Assembly: GCA_029979485.1 (NCBI GenBank)
Contig: JAPOHK010000051.1
Coordinates: 1 to 6,590, forward strand
Direction: 5' to 3'
Length of the DNA stretch: 6,590 bases
Origin: Candidatus Planktophila limnetica
Lineage (GTDB): Bacteria > Actinomycetota > Actinomycetes > Nanopelagicales > Nanopelagicaceae
Below are positions 1-6,590 of the stretch, piece by piece. The position numbers and the translations under genes were made by a program. The notes under the pieces were generated by a model, which saw only the letters and a program-made list of their open reading frames with translations, ran no database searches and was not told the origin of the DNA. Within the stretch, counting starts at the first letter, position 1. Every line of letters begins with the position of its first letter.

Positions 1-27
1 GTGCGCTACCAGCTGCGCCATAGCCCC
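1..27 (-). tRNA. tRNA-Ala, 5' part only (cut by left window edge)
   Basis: The reverse strand reads as the first 27 nt of a tRNA: a seven-base acceptor strand GGGGCTA, then TG, then a D-arm with GCGC stems closing the loop AGCTGGTA (which contains the conserved GG), then A26 and the first base of the anticodon stem. The anticodon lies outside the window. The alanine assignment rests on resemblance of this 5' half to actinobacterial tRNA-Ala and on position, since a tRNA-Ala commonly follows nadD-rsfS-phosphatase in Actinobacteria. The tRNA begins only 11 nt after the stop codon of the phosphatase gene, on the same strand, so it may be processed from the operon transcript. That it is a tRNA is fairly secure; the isotype is likely but unproven here. 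Confidence 0.8.
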
Positions 28-38
28 GTAGTCGAACC

Positions 39-701
39 TTACTTCACCCAGTCGGGCATTGCAGGTGCACCGGACTCTTCACCAAATACTGGTTCAGGAA
101 TAGAACCTGCGTTGTGTTCTACTAAATGCCAACCACGTGGATTTGTTTGCACGATTGACCATGAAGCATTTGATAGTCCGCCGATGACACCCCAATGTGA
201 AATTGGTAGTTGCAATAAATGTCCGAGTAAGCAGCGCGCTGTTCCACCATGTGTTGTGACAACTAATAGTTGATCATCTTTTCCTGCAAGCGCTTCGTTG
301 ATGGCCTTTGTTGCGCGCGCAGCAACTTCGCTTCGGCGCTCACCAGTTGTTCCAGCTGGGTGATCTTCTCCGTCAATCCACCGCACGAAGTTTTCAAAGT
401 CATCCGCGCGATTTTGTGCACCGGTCTTACCTTCCCATTGCCCACCATTTGTTTCGCGCAATAAAGGCGTGACGCTGACTTTGAGGTTTACTAAATCTGC
501 GAGTTCTTGCGCAGTAAAACGCGCACGCTCTAAATCACTAGAAATAATCATTGTTGGCTTCATGCCTGCTAATACTTGTGCTGCGTGTTTTGCTTGAGCT
601 TTGCCCACATCATTGAGCGGTATATCTGAGTGTCCTTGAAAACGGTTCGCAACGTTCCAATCAGTTTGGCCGTGGCGCCACAGAAGTACGCGGTTACTCA
701 T
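39..701 (-). CDS. Histidine phosphatase superfamily protein, GpgP-like (phosphoglycerate mutase family)
   Basis: This 220-residue cytosolic phosphatase has the family signature RHGQTDWN at residues 9-16, with H10 as the expected phospho-acceptor. Other visible active-site elements are SSDLERA (54-60, with R59), E83 in LRET as the likely proton donor, and TTHGG (149-153) with H151. The sections LRETNGGQWEG and LPISHWGVIGGLSNASW recall M. tuberculosis Rv2419c, glucosyl-3-phosphoglycerate phosphatase, which also sits directly after rsfS and nadD. Dephosphorylation of glucosyl-3-phosphoglycerate or a similar phosphorylated sugar acid is therefore a reasonable guess, but this superfamily has diverse substrates and genuine phosphoglycerate mutase activity is not indicated. 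The ATG overlaps the rsfS stop by one base (TAATG), suggesting translational coupling; no strong Shine-Dalgarno is seen. The gene is complete, with no internal damage. Family membership is certain and the substrate is not. Confidence 0.93.
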   Translation of the reverse strand: MSNRVLLWRHGQTDWNVANRFQGHSDIPLNDVGKAQAKHAAQVLAGMKPTMIISSDLERARFTAQELADLVNLKVSVTPLLRETNGGQWEGKTGAQNRADDFENFVRWIDGEDHPAGTTGERRSEVAARATKAINEALAGKDDQLLVVTTHGGTARCLLGHLLQLPISHWGVIGGLSNASWSIVQTNPRGWHLVEHNAGSIPEPVFGEESGAPAMPDWVK

Positions 702-1072
702 TAACGTGCAATTTCTTCGCGGACGATATCGAGTTCAATGCGTGGGCAGTCATTCCATAAACGATCGAGCATGTAGTAATTACGAAGTGCTGTGCTCTGA
801 ATATGGACAACTAAATCTGAGTAATCAAGAAGTACCCACTCTTCTGTGCCTTCGCGACGTGCAGGTTTTTCACCGATCTCACGGAGTTTTTCTTCTACGA
901 AATCTGCAATCGAATCTACTTGGCGAACGTTTCCACCAGTTGCGATTAAGAAGACTTCACTGAGAACAAGTTGGTCAGAAAGATCTAGAGCGACCATGTC
1001 TGTGCCGAGTTTTTCGGCGATGGCTCGTGCAGCTACTTGCGTTAATTCAATAACGCTCTTACTTGCTGGCAT
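701..1072 (-). CDS. rsfS: Ribosome silencing factor RsfS (DUF143/Iojap family)
   Basis: This 123-residue protein is of normal length for RsfS, which binds ribosomal protein uL14 on the large subunit and blocks subunit joining when nutrients are scarce. Family hallmarks are present in order: the LDLSD region (29-33), FLIATGGNVRQVDSIAD (41-57), the EGTEEWVLLDYSDLVVH block (74-90) and RNYYMLDRLWNDCP (97-110). Most family members have DYGD where this has DYSD, a minor change. The ATG lies inside the last codons of nadD (14-nt overlap) and is preceded by AAGGAG with a 10-nt spacer, the best ribosome binding site in the window, which supports this start. Downstream, its TAA overlaps the phosphatase ATG. 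The nadD-rsfS pair is conserved across many bacteria. Confidence 0.96.
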   Translation of the reverse strand: MPASKSVIELTQVAARAIAEKLGTDMVALDLSDQLVLSEVFLIATGGNVRQVDSIADFVEEKLREIGEKPARREGTEEWVLLDYSDLVVHIQSTALRNYYMLDRLWNDCPRIELDIVREEIAR

Positions 1073-1613
1073 ACAGGCCGCTCTCCTTTATATATGTTGC
1101 AACAGAATCCGGTACTAGTTCGGTATGACCACTTCGTACAGCAGTTGCTGAAACGTTGAGAGCTCCGATATCGAGAGTTGATGCACCCGGAAATTCGGGA
1201 CGATCAATAACGATTATTTCCACTAACTTAGCCAATTCTTCGTGGCGATGCCATTTATCAAATTGCGCATAGGCATCGGTACCCACAACCAGCACAAGTG
1301 CATCATCTGGGTGTGATTTCTTAATTTCTAGAACTGTATCAATTGTGTAAGTAGGACCTGAGCGATTAATTTCTGCATCACTTACTTCTACTTGCCCACC
1401 GATTGAATCTGGTAAATCAGATAGTGCTAATTCACACATTGCTAAACGATTTAGACCTGGTGCAAGTGGTGCACTCTCACGCAACCAAGGAGAACCTGCT
1501 GGAATAAGAATTAATTGATCAACGAGAGAACGTGTTATTAGTTGCGTGATGACGTGCAGGTGACCGTTATGGATCGGATCAAAAGTTCCGCCGTAAATGC
1601 CAATCCGTCTCAA
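1059..1613 (-). CDS. nadD: Nicotinate-mononucleotide adenylyltransferase NadD, TTG start
   Basis: NadD joins ATP and nicotinate mononucleotide to give deamido-NAD, the penultimate step of NAD+ synthesis in the cytosol. The 184-residue product opens with the nucleotidyltransferase signature GGTFDPIHNGHL (8-19), including the HxGH histidines H15 and H18. SGPTYTIDT (85-93), GTDA (111-114), the DKW segment (119-121) and SATAVR (155-160, the ISSTxIR equivalent) follow in the normal order. It is slightly short for the family (about 190-215). The start codon is TTG: the frame is closed by a TAG at 1638-1640, and no ATG or GTG lies between that stop and the conserved beta strand RRIGIYGG. The TTG follows the TAA of the small membrane-protein gene after one base, so reinitiation is likely; only a weak AGAG is seen upstream. 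The 3' end overlaps rsfS by 14 nt. Confidence 0.96.
   Translation of the reverse strand: MRRIGIYGGTFDPIHNGHLHVITQLITRSLVDQLILIPAGSPWLRESAPLAPGLNRLAMCELALSDLPDSIGGQVEVSDAEINRSGPTYTIDTVLEIKKSHPDDALVLVVGTDAYAQFDKWHRHEELAKLVEIIVIDRPEFPGASTLDIGALNVSATAVRSGHTELVPDSVATYIKESGLYASK
1083..1088 (-). promoter_or_regulatory. Shine-Dalgarno site of rsfS
   Basis: The reverse strand reads AAGGAG, a near-perfect anti-16S match, with 10 nt to the rsfS ATG. It lies within the 3' end of nadD. It stands out because the other downstream genes of the run have weak or no recognisable sites and seem to depend on stop/start coupling. It fixes the rsfS start and suggests that RsfS can be initiated independently of nadD translation. 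Confidence 0.75.
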
Positions 1614-1614
1614 A

Positions 1615-1737
1615 TTAGTCTCTGTCGAGGCGTAGTACTAAGTACAGAAGCAGAGATAGAACACCGAATGCGAAGAGGCCAAAGAAAATTGGTGGCGCTG
1701 GAAGTTCGCGAAGCTTTTCGGATGCAAGTGAAATCAT
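1615..1737 (-). CDS. Small single-pass membrane protein, 40 residues, uncharacterised
   Basis: A 40-codon frame fills the space between ligA and nadD exactly: ATG two bases after the ligA TAG, TAA one base before the nadD TTG. The protein has a polar, charged head (SEKLRE, 6-11), a proline-rich turn LPAPP (12-16), one hydrophobic helix from about I17 to L35, and a short charged tail RLDRD. The head-LPxPP-FG-hydrophobic-charged-tail layout resembles short hypothetical proteins I recall being annotated near nadD in other Actinobacteria, which supports it being real; I could not align them here. An in-frame TAA four codons upstream leaves this ATG as the only plausible start. No clear Shine-Dalgarno is present, so coupling to ligA termination is likely. 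Function is unknown. It may be a small membrane-associated accessory protein, or its translation may mainly serve to pass ribosomes to nadD. Confidence 0.75.
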   Translation of the reverse strand: MISLASEKLRELPAPPIFFGLFAFGVLSLLLYLVLRLDRD

Positions 1738-1739
1738 GG

Positions 1740-4830
<3,091 letters not shown>

Positions 4831-4834
<4 letters not shown>

Positions 4835-5976
4835 ACGCCACTGGCCGCTCTGCCACGAGTAATTACGGATGGCAATACAGCAAGTGCGCCATCGCAATCT
4901 GCTTGTGTTGATGTTCGGCCAAATGAAAAACGAAGTGATGACATCGCACTTATTTCATCGTGTCCCATCGCCATTAATACATGACTTGGTCGGTGCACTC
5001 CGGCGCTGCAAGCAGAACCTGTTGAACATGAAACTTTTTCGCCATCCATCAGCAATAACAATGTATCGCTCTGTGTTCCGGGAAAAGTTACGTTAACAAT
5101 TCCGGGTAATCTTTCTGCATTTATTGCATTTACAAATGAACCTGGAACAACTTGAGTGACTCGTGCTGCAAAATCATCACGAATCTTTGCAATCGCGGTT
5201 GCGTCATATGACTTATCTTGCGCTGCGGTTGCAAGTGCCACAATCGCTGGTGCATTAAGTGTTCCGCTTCTAATTTCGCGCTCTTGTCCCCCGCCGTGCA
5301 GCAATGCAGGGATTTCAACTCCGCGACGCAATACAAGCACCCCAATACCAAGTGGTCCACCGATTTTGTGCGCGCTAATTGAGAGCGCCATAACACCGAG
5401 TGATTTAAAAGAGAGTGGGATTTTCTTAAAGCTTTGCGCTGCATCTGTATGTACCGCAATGTTGCCAGCAATTTTTACGATCTCGGCAATTGGCTGTATC
5501 GCCCCGGTTTCGTTATTTGCGTGCATGATAGAAATCAATGCGATTTCAGAACCCCGCTTAGCAACTAAATTGCGTAGAAAAACTAGATCTACAACACCAT
5601 CTTTAGTCACTGGTGCATAAATAACTTCGGCGCCTTCGTGCTCGGCCAACCACTGTGCAGGATCAAGTGTTGCGTGGTGTTCAATCGCGGAAATAACTAC
5701 GACGTTCTTACCTAATGCTTTTTGTTGCCAGTAAATACCTTTGATCGCCGTGTTATTTGCTTCGGTTCCAGAGGCTGTAAAGATAATTTCAGATGCTAAG
5801 CAATCTAATTCTTTAGCCAAAATTTCTCGAGCATCTTCTACATCTTTTCGAGTATGGCGCCCTTGCGTATGCAAACTAGATGGATTGCCAAGTGTGCGCA
5901 GTTGTGCATCCATAGCAGCAATTGCGTTTTCGAGCATGGGCGTAGTTGCCGCATGATCGAGATAGATGCCAGACAT
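4831..5976 (-). CDS. iscS: Cysteine desulfurase, IscS/NifS family (PLP-dependent)
   Basis: This 381-residue class V aminotransferase-fold enzyme removes sulfur from L-cysteine, leaving alanine and an enzyme-bound persulfide. It begins with [10 protein letters not shown] (5-14). Visible cofactor-site elements are SGTEANN (69-75), EHHA (99-102, stacking histidine), MHANNETG (151-158), HTDAAQ (176-181; D178 and Q181) and SAHK (201-204) with K204 as the PLP lysine. [12 protein letters not shown] (228-239) follows, and the catalytic cysteine is C323 in STGSACSAG. The frame extends 43 codons further upstream, but that part runs across the end of etfA and has no family similarity; [12 protein letters not shown] is the expected N-terminus. 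No SUF or ISC scaffold gene is in the window. Direct adjacency and ATGA coupling to mnmA argue that tRNA thiolation is a main job, although iron-sulfur cluster supply is also possible. The gene symbol follows actinobacterial usage. Confidence 0.95.
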
Positions 5977-5980
5977 GGGT

Positions 5981-5997
5981 GTAAGTCTAGGACTTAC
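5981..5997. repeat. Perfect 7-bp inverted repeat with 3-nt loop at the etfA/iscS junction
   Basis: Both strands show GTAAGTC and GACTTAC arms separated by three bases. The etfA stop codon (5987-5989) is formed by the loop and one arm base, and the desulfurase ATG begins 4 nt beyond the distal arm. There is no T-run on the minus strand, so it does not look like an intrinsic terminator. In mRNA it could be a small hairpin beside the desulfurase start, or an mRNA processing or translation-tuning element. It could equally be chance. Confidence 0.4.
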
Positions 5998-6590
5998 GAG
6001 CGTGCACGCCTTGCGTAGCCTGTGGCAGCACAGCGAATAGATCGCCGATAACGCCGAAATCTGCGATTTCAAAGAGTGGGGCTTCTGGATCTTTATTGAC
6101 CACAACGATTGTCTTGCTAGTTTGCATACCTGCGCGATGTTGAATCGCTCCAGAAATTACACATGCAACGTATAGCTGCGGACTTACAGTTTTTCCTGTT
6201 TGGCCAACTTGATGTGAATGCGGATACCAACCAGCATCAGTTGCAGCGCGAGATGCTCCAACTGCTGCGCCGAGTTCGTCTGCAAAAGCTTCAACAGGTG
6301 CAAAGTTTCCATCAGTGCCGCGACCACCAGAGACAACGATGTTTGCTTCAGTTAATTCTGGTCGGCCACCCTTAACAGGTGGTTGTGAGGATGTAATCGT
6401 TGCGCTCTTTGCATGATCTGCAATTGTTATTGCAGCAGTTTCTACCGCAGGAGAAGATGTAGCAGTACTTGCCTCAACAGAGTTTGGTCGAACAGTGATA
6501 ACCGCAGTTGGTGTATTAACTGCTGAATGAACTGTTGTAGAACCACCGAAGACTAATTGTGTGCAACTGCGATCGGCAGCAACATCGACA
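5987..6590 (-). CDS. etfA: Electron transfer flavoprotein alpha subunit EtfA (FixB), C-terminal part
   Basis: The frame is open from the right edge to a TAG at 5987-5989, giving 200 residues; about 120 N-terminal residues of a usual roughly 320-residue protein lie outside. With EtfB, EtfA forms the FAD-carrying carrier that passes electrons from acyl-CoA and other dehydrogenases to the respiratory chain. The C-terminal FAD domain is plain: SGGRG (87-91 of the fragment), [16 protein letters not shown] (106-121), [15 protein letters not shown] (126-140), [11 protein letters not shown] (145-155), [16 protein letters not shown] (164-179) and GDLFAVLPQ (182-190). Two signature positions differ from what I expect: a valine (V144) where the conserved Gly of GISGAIQH usually stands, and VVVN in place of VAxN near 162-165. 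The gene ends 10 nt before the desulfurase ATG. Etf genes also lie near iscS and mnmA in M. tuberculosis. Confidence 0.95.
   Translation of the reverse strand, partial: VDVAADRSCTQLVFGGSTTVHSAVNTPTAVITVRPNSVEASTATSSPAVETAAITIADHAKSATITSSQPPVKGGRPELTEANIVVSGGRGTDGNFAPVEAFADELGAAVGASRAATDAGWYPHSHQVGQTGKTVSPQLYVACVISGAIQHRAGMQTSKTIVVVNKDPEAPLFEIADFGVIGDLFAVLPQATQGVHARKS

Noticed and set aside
28..60. Possible promoter for the tRNA (TAAGGT as a -10 element around the phosphatase stop)
   Set aside because: The match is poor and no convincing -35 element lies at the right distance; too weak to annotate.
1631..1645. Short palindromic stretch GTACTTAGTAC within the small membrane-protein gene
   Set aside because: The arms have a one-base centre, so no RNA hairpin can form, and the bases are explained by codons for Tyr-Leu-Val-Leu.
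4835..4897. 21-codon N-terminal extension of mnmA
   Set aside because: The added residues have no resemblance to MnmA, lie over the end of the desulfurase gene, and the downstream ATG gives both the canonical N-terminus and an ATGA coupling.
5156..5620. 154-codon open frame on the plus strand, opposite the desulfurase gene
   Set aside because: It lies entirely antisense to a complete conserved gene, has low-complexity Ser/Ala/Ile-rich composition and no recognisable motif. Other plus-strand open frames were dismissed for the same reason.
5977..6105. 43-codon N-terminal extension of the cysteine desulfurase
   Set aside because: The extension overlaps the clearly coding 3' end of etfA in another frame; the family N-terminus YLDHAATT begins just after the ATG at 5974-5976.

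Overview
The window is an actinobacterial housekeeping segment in which every supported gene lies on the minus strand. By eye the base composition is in the mid-40s % G+C. Gene families and order are typical of Actinobacteria: etfA-iscS-mnmA-ligA resembles the M. tuberculosis fixB/iscS/trmU/ligA neighbourhood, and nadD-rsfS-phosphatase-tRNA-Ala is a common actinobacterial order. Low G+C, tight packing and short proteins suggest a streamlined free-living aquatic actinobacterium, such as the acI/Nanopelagicales group. That placement is inference, not proof.

In transcription order, from right to left: the C-terminal 200 residues of electron transfer flavoprotein alpha subunit (etfA, cut by the right edge); a cysteine desulfurase (IscS/NifS family); tRNA-uridine 2-sulfurtransferase mnmA; NAD+-dependent DNA ligase ligA; an easily missed 40-residue single-pass membrane protein; nadD (TTG start); rsfS; a GpgP-like histidine phosphatase; and the 5' 27 nt of a tRNA that is probably tRNA-Ala, cut by the left edge.

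Spacing is extremely tight. Junctions are a 10-nt gap (etfA/iscS), ATGA overlap (iscS/mnmA), ATGA overlap (mnmA/ligA), 2-nt gap (ligA/small ORF), 1-nt gap (small ORF/nadD), 14-nt overlap (nadD/rsfS), 1-nt TAATG overlap (rsfS/phosphatase) and 11 nt before the tRNA. No intergenic stretch exceeds 11 nt, so one long polycistronic transcript with translational coupling is likely, although internal promoters cannot be excluded.

Two functional links stand out. The cysteine desulfurase can supply the persulfide sulfur that MnmA puts on U34 of tRNAs. NadD makes the NAD precursor of the cofactor that LigA consumes. RsfS (ribosome silencing) and the phosphatase are the usual companions of nadD. I see no mobile element, CRISPR array, phage gene or defence system. 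The most useful non-obvious items are the 40-residue membrane protein, the TTG start of nadD coupled to it, the joining of the ligA and nadD modules, and two substitutions in the otherwise well-conserved FAD-binding signature of EtfA.
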